Positions 53,896 to 63,864 are shown, counted from the first letter of the stretch. The stretch is 64,000 nt of DNA from Dyadobacter sp. LHD-138 (GCF_030929615.1 NZ_JAVFVU010000007.1:1-64000); one strand, 5' to 3'. Translations and numbers: made by a program. The notes: generated by a model not told the origin, from the letters alone.

Positions 53896-55509
53896 TTATT
53901 TGTCAGAGGACGGGATCAGTCTGGCTTTCAGATCCGGGTCTTTCATATCCTTGTCTAATGGAAACATTGGACGTTTGATCCTTTTGTAACCAAGTCTTTC
54001 CAGATTCTGGTCAACGCCGCCGGGTGTAAGCGAAAGGATCCAGTCGGCTCTCATGGCATAAAGCTCGGGTTCGAGATAACCGATTTTCACGACAACGATA
54101 TCAGATTTACGTGGATTTAACCCCAAACGAGTGAAATCCGCTTCCTTATGATAGGGTTTGCGTTTTTTAGTAACAATCACATGAACACTCCCTACTTTTA
54201 CGACAACTTCTGTTTCTGCGTTTCTGTCACCATGCTCGATGGATTCGACGGTTCCGACAAGTCTTACCGGGGGCGCGAAACGGGCATCTACTTTTGCACC
54301 CGCATAGGCATCTACTTTGCCGCCTACGCCCGCCGCCATTGCACTTTGTACGAATTCCGGTCCGGGGATGGACGCGTAAATCAAGGAAGGGCCGTTTTCA
54401 GACTGGAACTCGGGACGGGCAAGAATCTCTTTCAAAGTCCAGGTAACATCACCGGCGCCTCCCGCAGTTGGGTTATCACCTGAATCGCTGATAAAAAACG
54501 GATGTGTTTTGCTGGCTATGGCTTTGTCAAGACTTTCGGTCAACGAGCCTGTCGGCGCGACAAATGCAAAATCGGCCCTCGCTTTCCAGAAGCTTTGTGC
54601 AAGCTTTTCTGCGGTTTGCGTTACGGTGGTTTTATCATCACCGGTAACCATCACAACGGCATGATTGCGAGGCTCATCAGCCCAGGCATAGCCTACCCAG
54701 ATCGCAGCGTCGATAACGCCGGGTTGTTTTGATGCCGGGTCAACGGCTGCATAAATTGTTTTCGCAGGTTCAATTCTCGTACTGGTTTTTTCACCAGGCA
54801 ACAGCACCGGAATGGGGATCCAGGCTTTGTAGGCAGGTTTTCCCTTGCCACTTTCCAACCGGGCCAGTAAATTATCGACAGCGCGTTTTTTAGTTTGCAT
54901 GGCGTCTTCGTGGGGCGCCATCCGATAACAGGTGATCAGGTCCGTGTTTTGTGCCAGTCGTAAAGATACATTGCCGTGAAGATCCATGGACGTAGAAATA
55001 AGCGTTTTTTTGCCAACCACTTCGCGGATTCTTACGATCAAATCTCCTTCCGGGTCATCAAGACCAACGACACTCATAGCGCCATGGATGTCGAAAAATA
55101 ATCCGTCATAAGGTACGTTTTTTTTGAGTAATTCGAGCATCTGTTTCACCAGAGATTCATAAGCTTCGCGGGTCACGGTACCGCCCGGTAACGACCGGCC
55201 AACCAATGCAGGGAGCCAGACGGCCCGTTTCCTGTTTACAGAGTCGGCGGAAAAAAATGGATAGGATGTGAAAATTTCAGCTCCGCGTTTAGGATGGAAG
55301 GCCTCTTCCAAAGTAAGTGCAGGCGAAAAGGTACTGGATTCGATCGCTAAGCCCGCAATACCTATGCGGGGAAGCGCTTTTTGGGTGGCATGTGTGCCCG
55401 CTACTTGTGGTATGGGGGCGGATGATTCAATAGGTTTTTCAGAAACGGGGAAAAATGCCCGGGATACGGTTAATAAAAGGGAAGTAGTCAGGAGAAATGT
55501 AAGTCTCAT
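53896..55509 (-). CDS. M81-family metallopeptidase (MlrC-like)
   Basis: A 537-residue protein with an N-terminal signal peptide (about 1-20), then the MlrC/DUF1485 N-terminal domain (G-I-A-G-L-A-I-E-S-S-T-F-S-P at about 50) and C-terminal domain. Probable zinc ligands are in F-F-D-I-H-G-A-M and S-M-D-L-H-G-N-V; S-G-D-N-P-T-A-G-G-A-G-D-V-T is a family signature. MlrC cleaves linearised microcystin, but most relatives have unknown substrates. Secretion to the periplasm is predicted. Confidence 0.88.
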   Translation of the reverse strand: MRLTFLLTTSLLLTVSRAFFPVSEKPIESSAPIPQVAGTHATQKALPRIGIAGLAIESSTFSPALTLEEAFHPKRGAEIFTSYPFFSADSVNRKRAVWLPALVGRSLPGGTVTREAYESLVKQMLELLKKNVPYDGLFFDIHGAMSVVGLDDPEGDLIVRIREVVGKKTLISTSMDLHGNVSLRLAQNTDLITCYRMAPHEDAMQTKKRAVDNLLARLESGKGKPAYKAWIPIPVLLPGEKTSTRIEPAKTIYAAVDPASKQPGVIDAAIWVGYAWADEPRNHAVVMVTGDDKTTVTQTAEKLAQSFWKARADFAFVAPTGSLTESLDKAIASKTHPFFISDSGDNPTAGGAGDVTWTLKEILARPEFQSENGPSLIYASIPGPEFVQSAMAAGVGGKVDAYAGAKVDARFAPPVRLVGTVESIEHGDRNAETEVVVKVGSVHVIVTKKRKPYHKEADFTRLGLNPRKSDIVVVKIGYLEPELYAMRADWILSLTPGGVDQNLERLGYKRIKRPMFPLDKDMKDPDLKARLIPSSDK

Positions 55510-55657
55510 ACATTAAATTTTATCGGATAGATATTTTAAAATATTTTACTAAATATAGTCAACTTTATGTAAGACTTTTGAAAATGAGCCAAAACTTTCC
55601 CGGATGTGTATTAACTGATATTTGACGACCATTTGGTTTTATACGCTCATTTACGTT

Positions 55658-56104
55658 CTAGCGCTTGTAAACAATCTTCATTGACTTGACATGTGTTGGA
55701 TTCGGTGTTTTAGGGTTGCTGGCATAATCGAAAAGCCAGATCATGGCACCTCCTTCAAAACTGACATTGTATATTTGGATAGGGAAGTTTTCATCGCCCG
55801 AATTGATCGTGATCTTGTTCCCGGTCTGGGTCCAGGTTGTCTTACCGTTCATGGCTTCCAGCATATTTTTCATGTTACTGCAACCGCCCGCGTTCATCGT
55901 CACCTGCCCACCAGGTGCATAGGTATAGGTAATTGTTGCGGCACAGGGCATGGTTTTGAGCTGCGACTGAAACATATCGGACTTAGTTCCATCACTTTTT
56001 TCAAGGACAATGGATGTTCGTTTCCATGTCCCTGTGATTTGCTGTGCCGATGCGAAGTTGAGAATGGAGCAAAAGATGCAAAGGAGAAGTGTCAAATTTT
56101 TCAT
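55658..56104 (-). CDS. small secreted lipocalin-like protein
   Basis: A 148-residue exported protein with signal peptide (cleavage near A-S-A-Q, residue 20). The mature part is beta-rich and opens with I-T-G-T-W-K-R-T-S, a pattern of lipocalin-like small secreted proteins of Bacteroidota. Two Cys (C-A-A, G-C-S) could form a disulfide. It stands alone 148 nt downstream of the M81 start region. Function unknown. Confidence 0.65.
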   Translation of the reverse strand: MKNLTLLLCIFCSILNFASAQQITGTWKRTSIVLEKSDGTKSDMFQSQLKTMPCAATITYTYAPGGQVTMNAGGCSNMKNMLEAMNGKTTWTQTGNKITINSGDENFPIQIYNVSFEGGAMIWLFDYASNPKTPNPTHVKSMKIVYKR

Positions 56105-56883
56105 AATAAGTAGTAGTGAAAAATTAGTTTACATTATTGAATTTTATAATGGGTTATAAATCATCCGGTTACTACGCTAATTGCCAACAGCTACTGAGCA
56201 GTATTAATATGGTAAAACGAACTGCAAATGTTCATCTGAAAATGCAGACAGGCGGTAATTTTGGTTGATAACACTTATATAAAAATAACACTATTTGTCA
56301 TTAAATTTTACGTTTTTCGGATTTTTCCGGACGAGCCCCGTGGGAAGGAGGACGATTTTGTTTGGGACAGACAAATGGAGTGAAACAACTGCGAGAATCG
56401 GTTAACAGCAATTCGGATATCTCCAATATTAAAATAATTCACTATTGGCTCTGGATTTAATATGCAGGATGTTGAAAATATAATTATTGATTTAATGGTA
56501 AGTTGTCTGTTATTTAGGGTGTTACGGTGATTATGTGTTGTTGAAATGAATTGGTTCTTACAAAAAAGACATTTTTAGATCATGGAAAGATTATCTTTGT
56601 GGTTACGTTTATCGTTGAAAAGAAACCGCTTTGTTTCTTAAACCCAACTTTTTTTTTGCAATGTTGCAACCACTTTTAGCATTTATGTATCTAGAGGTAA
56701 TTATTGGTAAAGTTGTTATATTAGTCAGTTTATGAAAGCATTTTTAAGATCAAGGTTTGTCCGCTTTTTGCCGGAAGGTGTTTTGAAAGATCAGCCCATA
56801 TTCAGCTGTTTTTAGCGATGGGTTTTTCAAAAACCGGTATATTTTAATAGTCCTCCTGATTTAATTTTAGCAAAAAGCATATA
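56105..56883. other. 779-bp intergenic region before the T9SS-exported esterase
   Basis: Both neighbours point away from it. Only very short frames exist (for example 27 codons near 56745), none with family resemblance or a credible start. It should hold two promoters and may carry a long leader. I see no hairpin or repeat that stands out. Confidence 0.5.
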
Positions 56884-59085
56884 GTGAGTAAGTATATTTT
56901 TTCCTTTCGTATAGTACTAAATTTATTATGGATCCTTGCGGTCCCGGTTATTGTTAAAGCACAAATTGATGTAACGACTCCTTTGGAAAGGTCTGTTTAT
57001 CAGAGAGAAAAAAATGGTTCTGCCGATGTGATCATCAGTGGGAACTACGCGATTCCAGTGGATAAGATTGAGGTGCGCGCAACACCTGTTGCTGAGGGGC
57101 AGGGTATAGCAATCGCATGGACAACATTGCAGGATAAACCCGCTGGTGGCGTATTCAGCGGAAAATTGTCCATGGCCGGAGGGTGGTACAAAGTAGAAGT
57201 TCGCGGGTTGAAAGGTGGAATTGCCATTGGAAACATAGATGCCATTTCCCGCGTTGGTGTGGGGGAGGTTTTCATCATTGCAGGCCAATCCAATGCCCAG
57301 GGCATGGACGAGACCAACCCATCAGCACCTTTGCCGCCGCCTGCCAGGGACGACAGGGTAAATTATGTGATATTTGATAACGATGCCCAGAATAGATGGA
57401 CTGATGCGCCCATAGCTAATATTCAGCCCTTGCAGCTACAAACTGCCTGGAATGGGAATGGCCAAAATCCCAACATTATGGGGCCAAGGGGCCATACTTC
57501 ATGGTGTTGGGGGATTTTGGGGGATCTTTTGGCGCAACGCCTGAATGTTCCCATTTTGTTTGTGAATACCGGCTGGTCGGGTACTTCGATACAAAACTGG
57601 CGGGAAAGCAGCCAGGGCATTATCACGACAAATGCTTATTCCGCCGGTGTTAAATTACCCGCGGAAATGCCTTACGGAAATCTGAGGTTGGCGATGCAGT
57701 ATTATGCGAAACCGTTTGGGGCGAGAGCGGTTCTCTGGATGCAGGGTGAAACCGACAATTTGCCACGGAGAACCAATGCAGACACCTACAAAAATGATCT
57801 TAAGTCGGTTATTTCCAAGCTTTCGTCAGATGTCAATCGCCCGATTACCTGGGTGATTTCACGTACCTCCATGGTATCTATCCCCGATGATCCGAAATTT
57901 ACTTCCGTTACCAGCAATGAGATTATTGCCGGGCAAAATGCTGTTTTGAGAGAGCTTCCGGGTATTACTTACCCCGGACCGGAGACCGATAATCTCCCGG
58001 CAGCCCGCAGCGACGGGACGCATTTTTTTGGCGAAGTGGCTTTGAAAGTGCTGGCAAATGCGTGGAATGAAACGTTGAATACAAATTTCTTTGCCACCGT
58101 TAATCCCGTTTCCGTTTCCCAGGAACCTAAAATCACCAGCGTTTGTGCGGACAATAACGCTTCTGTAAACCTGACATTACCGGATGGTTTTCAGGGTTAT
58201 AAATGGTCGGTAGAAGTAAATGGGCGATACACTGAACGTTCGGGCAGGTCGATCAATATCTCGGAACCGGGCAAGTACACCGGGACGGTTAAGGATGCCT
58301 ATGGAAATGCTCTGGTAACCCAAACGATGGTTATAAATACAAGTATTAAACCGGTAACTCCGACGATCCGGGAAATTGGCTCGCAGCAGGCCTGCGCGGA
58401 TTCATCGTTTACTTTTTCAATTAATCAGGGTAATGAACTTTACAATTGGTACAAACAGGGAACAGGTAATACCCTGGCAACAAATAGTACATTAACGGTG
58501 TCGGATGGCGGGAATTATTTTGCCAGAAGTGAAAATGTTTTCGGATGTTTGTCCAATAATTCAGATGTTTCATCGCTGACAATTCGTCCGAAAACGCCGA
58601 CCCCGATCATCGAAAGAACAGGGCCGTTTACCGCACTGGCGACGATTAGTCAAAAGGACCTGAAAGAAAAGTATGATTGGAAAATGGGCGGTGAAATATT
58701 GACAAGCTCAACAGCGAATATCATCAAAACGGCGCAAACGGGGACTTATTCGGCGAGAGCGGGTGTGACCTATGTTGTAGGAAGCAATTTGTTGACCTGT
58801 TATTCGTCTTTCTCCAATGACCTTCAGGTGATTACAGAGGGTATTTCAGATGTAGTTGTATTTCCCAATCCGGCTACCCGTGACCAAGTGTATGTGGAAT
58901 CACTGGAGGATATAAATGACGCCGAAATTGTCGTGTATGATCTGTACGGTCGGATCATGGTTACGCAAAAGCAGGATATGAAAAGTCGTGTCAAAGTTTT
59001 GTTAAATAATTTGCAGCCGGGAAAATACGTTGTGCGTGTCAAGGGCGCCAATACGGATGTGGCGAGACAACTGGTCGTTAATTAG
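56884..59085 (+). CDS. SGNH/sialate esterase-like protein with T9SS sorting domain
   Basis: A 733-residue secreted protein. A GTG at 56884 starts a normal signal peptide (about 1-26) and no in-frame ATG lies nearby. Residues about 30-125 are a beta domain, about 130-400 an SGNH hydrolase (A-G-Q-S-N-A-Q-G nucleophile block, V-L-W-M-Q-G-E-T-D, D-G-T-H-F), about 415-650 Ig-like or PKD-like beta repeats with paired Cys, and about 655-733 a type A sorting domain (V-F-P-N-P-A-T, then Y-D-L-Y-G-R and L-Q-P-G-K-Y-V-V-R-V). It should be exported by T9SS and anchored at the surface, removing acyl groups from glycans. Confidence 0.87.
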   Translation: MSKYIFSFRIVLNLLWILAVPVIVKAQIDVTTPLERSVYQREKNGSADVIISGNYAIPVDKIEVRATPVAEGQGIAIAWTTLQDKPAGGVFSGKLSMAGGWYKVEVRGLKGGIAIGNIDAISRVGVGEVFIIAGQSNAQGMDETNPSAPLPPPARDDRVNYVIFDNDAQNRWTDAPIANIQPLQLQTAWNGNGQNPNIMGPRGHTSWCWGILGDLLAQRLNVPILFVNTGWSGTSIQNWRESSQGIITTNAYSAGVKLPAEMPYGNLRLAMQYYAKPFGARAVLWMQGETDNLPRRTNADTYKNDLKSVISKLSSDVNRPITWVISRTSMVSIPDDPKFTSVTSNEIIAGQNAVLRELPGITYPGPETDNLPAARSDGTHFFGEVALKVLANAWNETLNTNFFATVNPVSVSQEPKITSVCADNNASVNLTLPDGFQGYKWSVEVNGRYTERSGRSINISEPGKYTGTVKDAYGNALVTQTMVINTSIKPVTPTIREIGSQQACADSSFTFSINQGNELYNWYKQGTGNTLATNSTLTVSDGGNYFARSENVFGCLSNNSDVSSLTIRPKTPTPIIERTGPFTALATISQKDLKEKYDWKMGGEILTSSTANIIKTAQTGTYSARAGVTYVVGSNLLTCYSSFSNDLQVITEGISDVVVFPNPATRDQVYVESLEDINDAEIVVYDLYGRIMVTQKQDMKSRVKVLLNNLQPGKYVVRVKGANTDVARQLVVN

Positions 59086-59121
59086 CCGTGAAATAGTAGG
59101 GCACTAGGAAATATTAAGCAT

Positions 59122-59164
59122 AAAAAACGGCGGTATCTCTGAATCTGGGACATCGCCGTTTTTT
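59122..59164. terminator. bidirectional terminator
   Basis: AAAAAACGGCGGT (59122-59134) pairs with ATCGCCGTTTTTT (59152-59164) through 13 bp with one G-U pair. The plus strand ends in six T and the minus strand in TTTTTT as well. It separates the convergent esterase and flavohaemoglobin genes. Confidence 0.9.
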
Positions 59165-59185
59165 GTTATAGATGTGTAGGATCAT

Positions 59186-60400
59186 CTAATTCAGATGCAG
59201 TGTTTGTGGGCCGAATTCTTCAAAATGGATAAATTCTTTATTTATTCCATTCGCAATCAGTGCCGTGTAATGTTTCGTGATGAATGGAGCCGGACCGCAA
59301 ATGTAGTATTCCGTGTCTGGTGCGATCAGTTCATTTCCCAACACATTCAAATCCACCCATCCTTTGTACAAACCTTCGTTTGCCGAATCTTCATCGATTT
59401 CATCGTAAAAGATGTGCTTGTCAATGGCCTTTTTTTCGTCTGCCCAGTACTCAATAACTTCCTTGAAGGCATGAGCGTTTTTGTCCCGGCAGCCGTGAAT
59501 CCAGGTTTTTGGCCTTTTACTCGCGCTCCTGATGAGCTCTTCAAGCATGCTGATCAATGGCGTTTGCCCGACACCTCCGCTGATGAACACAACGGAGTGA
59601 TCATTATCTGTTTTTAAGGTAAAACTACCAGCCGGGGCGGAAACATCGATCAGGTCACCCTCGTTAACGAAATCATGCAGTCGGTTACTGATCATGCCAT
59701 TCGGGTTAAGGTTTGTGGAAGTCTCTTTTTTGACTGAAATGCGGTAGTACAGTCCGTTTGGGGCACTGGAAATACTGTACTGGCGAGGCTGTAAAAGATT
59801 AAGTTCAGGAAGAAAAAGACGAACACTGATGAATTGACCCGGGAGAAAACTTGCAACGGCCCCTCCATCGGAAGGATACAAGTGAAACGAGGTAATTTCA
59901 GTCGATTCAGCAATTTTTTCTTTCACAATAAAGGGGCGCCATCCGGTCCATCCGCCTTTTTTTTGCACTTGTTTGTTGTATAAGTGGGTTTCATGGCCCG
60001 ACATAATTTGCGCAAGCTGCGTGTAGGCAACGCCCCAGGCGTCAATAATTGCAGGTGTGGCTGCGTCTCCGAGTACTTCTGAAATTGATGCTAAAAGATG
60101 TTCTCCAACGATGATGTAATGCTCGGGTCTGATGTCCAGACTGGTGTGTTTTTGTCCGATTCCGTCAACAACCGGCATCAGTACAGCGGGATTTTCTATA
60201 TTTTCGGCATAGGCTAAAACTGCCATCGCAAGTGCAGTTTGCTGTCTGCCGTTTTGCTGGTTACCCATGTTGAAAACATTTTTCAGTTCGGGATTATGGG
60301 TGAACATACGTTTGTAAAAGTGCGTTGTCAATAACACACCATTTTCCTTTAAAACAGGTACTGTTGCTTTGATGAGGTTTTTTTGGTCTTGAGTGATCAT
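59186..60400 (-). CDS. hmp: flavohaemoglobin, nitric oxide dioxygenase
   Basis: A 404-residue three-domain protein: globin (1-140) with Tyr29, Gln53 and proximal His85 at the positions of E. coli Hmp, FAD-binding domain (about 150-260, R-Q-Y-S-I-S-S) and NAD-binding domain (about 265-400, F-I-S-G-G-V-G-Q-T-P, then Y-I-C-G-P-A-P-F). It oxidises NO to nitrate with NADPH or NADH and oxygen. It is divergent from a truncated haemoglobin gene, across a region with a strong palindrome. Confidence 0.96.
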   Translation of the reverse strand: MITQDQKNLIKATVPVLKENGVLLTTHFYKRMFTHNPELKNVFNMGNQQNGRQQTALAMAVLAYAENIENPAVLMPVVDGIGQKHTSLDIRPEHYIIVGEHLLASISEVLGDAATPAIIDAWGVAYTQLAQIMSGHETHLYNKQVQKKGGWTGWRPFIVKEKIAESTEITSFHLYPSDGGAVASFLPGQFISVRLFLPELNLLQPRQYSISSAPNGLYYRISVKKETSTNLNPNGMISNRLHDFVNEGDLIDVSAPAGSFTLKTDNDHSVVFISGGVGQTPLISMLEELIRSASKRPKTWIHGCRDKNAHAFKEVIEYWADEKKAIDKHIFYDEIDEDSANEGLYKGWVDLNVLGNELIAPDTEYYICGPAPFITKHYTALIANGINKEFIHFEEFGPQTLHLN

Positions 60401-60797
60401 GCTTGTTCCTTGTTTTGTTATTAAATACTTGATTTTTAAAGTAGCGGTATAATAGGTGATCCCTTGATCAGAAAGGGGAAACTGTCTTCTGTTGCTTCCA
60501 ACAGAAATATATGTATCGAAATTTTATAATTAAAATATATAAATACCTTTTTATCTTTTTAATTGTGTTGAAATAGATAATTTAAGGAAAGTGCCGTTGT
60601 TTAAAAGCGCTAGAATCCGTTGACGGAACAAAGGTAATAGTAAAATTGAATAATAAAAGATAGTTTTATCTTTTATTTGTTTTAGGTTTCATATATTTGC
60701 AGGTAGTCCTGATAAAGCACAGCGGGGTTAACATCGGATTCGTGTGTTGGGGAAAGGAATGAGCGCGGGAACTGCGGAACGGTAAATTGTAATTGAG
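60401..60797. other. 397-bp divergent control region of the two haemoglobin genes
   Basis: It is AT-rich and holds the palindrome and -7 element annotated at 60652-60699, plus a further half-site-like TATCTTTT at 60552-60559 nearer to hmp. No gene is supported. Confidence 0.6.
60652..60699 (+). promoter_or_regulatory. operator and promoter of the truncated haemoglobin gene
   Basis: AATAAAAGATA-GTTT-TATCTTTTATT (60652-60677) is a perfect 11-bp dyad. It covers the expected -33 region of the -7 element TATATTTG (60692-60699). The AAGATA/TATCTT core recalls Rrf2-type (NsrR-like) operators, but the spacing differs from the enteric NsrR site. Confidence 0.6.
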
Positions 60798-61175
60798 ATG
60801 GATGTAAAAAAGGAGATACTTGATTTGGAAGATGTAAAATTACTGGTTGATACCTTTTACGATAAGGTACGCAAGGACGATATTCTGGCACCGGTTTTTG
60901 ATGAACGGATTCAGGGGCATTGGCAGCCACATCTGGAAAAAATGTACAAATTTTGGCAAACGATTTTACTGAAAGAACATACTTATTTCGGGAGCCCGTT
61001 TCCGCACCATGCTATGCTTCCGGTTGACCATACGCATTTCACAGCCTGGCTCGGGTTATTCAATCAGACCATCGATGAATTGTTTACGGGTGAAAAGTCC
61101 GAAGAGGCGAGGTGGCGGGCTGAAAAGTTAGCGGCGTTATTTGAACATAAAATAGCGTACGCCAAGTTTGGATAA
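60798..61175 (+). CDS. group III truncated haemoglobin
   Basis: A 125-residue 2-over-2 globin of group III (TrHbP type). Landmarks are V-D-T-F-Y-D-K-V-R-K-D-D-I-L-A-P-V-F, H-W-Q-P-H-L-E-K-M-Y-K-F-W and H-T-H-F-T-A-W-L with likely proximal His80. Group III globins are linked to NO or oxygen handling. Its location next to hmp under a shared palindrome supports a role in nitrosative stress. Confidence 0.93.
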   Translation: MDVKKEILDLEDVKLLVDTFYDKVRKDDILAPVFDERIQGHWQPHLEKMYKFWQTILLKEHTYFGSPFPHHAMLPVDHTHFTAWLGLFNQTIDELFTGEKSEEARWRAEKLAALFEHKIAYAKFG

Positions 61176-61194
61176 CTCGATAGACTTAACGGCT

Positions 61195-62907
61195 TTACCG
61201 CATATAAACTGACCCCGCCGGAATTTCTTCGGCTTTGGAAAATGCAATTTTGTATTTAGACGCATACTCGGCAAGTTGTCTGGTGTTGTTATGTTTTTTT
61301 GCAATTTGATATAATCCAACGTACGACCAGCCATTACCGGGATTCCTGGCGAGGTCATCCTGGTAGACTTTTTCAGCATGGGCCGGTTTGCCCATTTTTA
61401 GATAATAAGCACCTAGAAATTGCCTGGCAGGAATCGGCCAATCGTTAGGCTCCGTATAAATAAGGCCATCTTCAATTTTGATTGCCTTGTTCAGGCTGGC
61501 AATTGCTTTTCTATATTTTTTTTCTGAAAACAATATGGAACCGTTCAAAATTTTATCAGCGATCTGTGCGATGGGCAGCGGGGCGTTGAAAGGAATTCTT
61601 CGTTTTTCTAAAATTGGATCTTTAAGGTTTTGCTGTAATAATGCAAGATGCTTTTTCGCAAGCTGGGTCTGTCCGGTTTGAACATAAGCCATACCTTTTG
61701 AGAAATGATAAAGCAACTGAGCATAGGTCCATTTTGGATCAGGCTGGCTTTCATCTTTTATAATTTCGTCCCATTTTCCCAGACGAACCAGGGTCAACGA
61801 CGGCAGCATATAAAGATATTGGTCATAGGTGCTCTCATACGTTGGAGAAACGCTTTTTCTACACCGGAGCGCACTGCGAATGCCGACTTCATACATTCCG
61901 CCGCTTAGCGCACAATAGGTTTGCACGGCAAAGTAATGCGGGCTGTGTTTGCTAAGGCTAAGATTTTTTGCCAGCGAGTCATAAAGATGCAGATTGGCAT
62001 CAGCCAGATCATTTACCATCACACCTTTTTCAAATAGGCCGTTGCGTTCATATTCGTGGCTCGACATATGCACCATGTGCGCAACGCCGGGAAACAGATC
62101 TTTCAGCTTGTCCGCATTGGGCAATGCAACTTCAGGGTGTCGTGAGGCCTCTGTAAGATGGATATGATAGTGCAAAGCGGCCGGATGATCAGGGTTTTTC
62201 TTTAATATCTCTTCGCAGAAATGTACAAGTTCGTCGGTCCAGACTTTTGCAGTGCCATCACTATTCCAGAAATCCCAGGCATGTATAACCATCACCGCAT
62301 CTACGAATAATGCCTTAACATCCGGATCGTCCGGATACTCCAAAATGAGTTCCCGCATCGCATTGGCGTAGGCCTGGTTCAAAGTCTTCCTGCGGGCATC
62401 CGTTGCATCTTTTGAATAACGGTAATTCATCACACGGATCAGACCTTTTTCCTTATCAGATAGGCCCGCTTTTTCATTCATATTTTTTAAGACGTCCAGG
62501 ATTTCAGCAGGCATTTTATAACTATGCGCAGCGTTGTAATAGGGTCCCATGGCCAATGCCTGGCCCCAATATGTCATGGCAGAACCGGGGTCAAGGCGGG
62601 AAGCCTCCTTGAAGGAAGCAAGTGATTCCTTCATGTGGTAACTGTAATACATGTTAAGGCCCTGGTTGAAATAGAACTGGGCACTGTCATTGTCCGTGGA
62701 AATTTTATATTCGTAGCTGCCCCAGCCTGGAAGCGGGTTTATGAATTTTCCGGAAACCATCGGTCTGATAATTCCTCCGGCAATGGGGGCGCAAACGGTG
62801 ATATTATCCATACTGCCGGTTGGCTCCTGCTCTTGTTTTAAGAAACCAAACATGAGTGTTCCCGCGAAAAGTAGTGGGAGCAAAACAATGAGCAGAATAT
62901 TTTTCAT
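61195..62907 (-). CDS. tetratricopeptide-repeat protein, paralogue of 52107
   Basis: A 570-residue exported TPR protein with an N-terminal hydrophobic signal (about 4-20) but no lipobox Cys, unlike its paralogue. It shares the order of motifs: A-Q-F-Y-F-N-Q-G-L-N-M-Y-Y-S, A-H-S-type helices, L-H-Y-H-I-H-L-T-E-A-S and V-H-M-S-S-H-E-Y. The conserved histidines suggest a common ligand. It is convergent with the truncated haemoglobin gene, 19 nt apart. Function unknown. Confidence 0.8.
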   Translation of the reverse strand: MKNILLIVLLPLLFAGTLMFGFLKQEQEPTGSMDNITVCAPIAGGIIRPMVSGKFINPLPGWGSYEYKISTDNDSAQFYFNQGLNMYYSYHMKESLASFKEASRLDPGSAMTYWGQALAMGPYYNAAHSYKMPAEILDVLKNMNEKAGLSDKEKGLIRVMNYRYSKDATDARRKTLNQAYANAMRELILEYPDDPDVKALFVDAVMVIHAWDFWNSDGTAKVWTDELVHFCEEILKKNPDHPAALHYHIHLTEASRHPEVALPNADKLKDLFPGVAHMVHMSSHEYERNGLFEKGVMVNDLADANLHLYDSLAKNLSLSKHSPHYFAVQTYCALSGGMYEVGIRSALRCRKSVSPTYESTYDQYLYMLPSLTLVRLGKWDEIIKDESQPDPKWTYAQLLYHFSKGMAYVQTGQTQLAKKHLALLQQNLKDPILEKRRIPFNAPLPIAQIADKILNGSILFSEKKYRKAIASLNKAIKIEDGLIYTEPNDWPIPARQFLGAYYLKMGKPAHAEKVYQDDLARNPGNGWSYVGLYQIAKKHNNTRQLAEYASKYKIAFSKAEEIPAGSVYMR

Positions 62908-63159
62908 TTTTATTGACTCAGTTTAGGTAGCGTATGATGTCGGTTTGCAGGATTGCTGTTTCACAGATTTACATGCAATTTAGAGATTTTAGATGGAAAG
63001 TAGTCCCGCGATTTCAATTCCAATAGAGGAAATTGCATTTGAAATATCATTTGTATCAATTCAGATAATTCTGTGCTGATAACGAGGTTGTTATTACTCA
63101 TTTTTGTGCCAGTAAAACAATAGCCATGAAAAAATATAAAATAGTAGTTAACAAAGTAC

Positions 63160-63864
63160 ATGTTTCTCTGGTTTGCCGCCCGGATGGAGAAATGGTTATT
63201 TCAAGGCATTAGCGTCCTGAAATTCAAGGCAAGCCTCTTTTTGCTTTTCTTTTTCCAGTTCGGTTTCGTATCCGGGCAACCGAACTGGAAACTCGTGGCC
63301 GATGAGGACGGTGTCCGGGTTTTTAGCAAAAGCGTAATGGACTCCAGGATCAAAGCGGTGCATGTAACTTGTGAAATCAAGGCCAATCTGGCGCAAATAC
63401 TGGCTTTACTGCTGGATGTGGAAACCGCTGAACAGTGGATATGTCATACAAAATCGTGTTCGGTTTTAAAACGAGTATCGGCCTCTGAGTTGTATTATTA
63501 CACGGAGGTGGATTTGCCCTGGCCGTTGAATAACCGGGATTTTGTAACGCACATGAAAATATTTCAGCATCCGGTTACCAAAATTATCACGATCACGGCG
63601 CCGGCTGTTCCAGGTATTCTGGCTGCAAAGGAAGGTATTGTCAGGATAGACCATTCGGTGGGGACCTGGATTTTGACACCTTTGGGGAAAGAGCGGGTTA
63701 ATATAGACTATACCCTGCAAGTCGATCCGGGTGGGATTATCCCCGCCTATATCGTAAATGCTTTTGCAGTGAAGGCTCCCGTTTTGAGTATAAAAAAAAT
63801 GAGGGAGATTTTACCAAAATATAAGAATTCGGGACACACGTTGTTTTCTATTTCGGAACCCTGA
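63160..63864 (+). CDS. START-domain lipid-binding protein
   Basis: A 234-residue exported protein. After a signal sequence (cleavage near S-G-Q, residue 40) comes a START-type domain (about 42-225) with W-K-L-V-A-D-E-D-G-V-R-V-F-S-K-S at its start and P-W-P-L-N-N-R-D-F-V-T-H in the middle, typical of bacterial START proteins that bind lipids or other hydrophobic ligands. An ATG at 63184 would give a shorter, equally plausible signal peptide. Confidence 0.83.
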   Translation: MFLWFAARMEKWLFQGISVLKFKASLFLLFFFQFGFVSGQPNWKLVADEDGVRVFSKSVMDSRIKAVHVTCEIKANLAQILALLLDVETAEQWICHTKSCSVLKRVSASELYYYTEVDLPWPLNNRDFVTHMKIFQHPVTKIITITAPAVPGILAAKEGIVRIDHSVGTWILTPLGKERVNIDYTLQVDPGGIIPAYIVNAFAVKAPVLSIKKMREILPKYKNSGHTLFSISEP

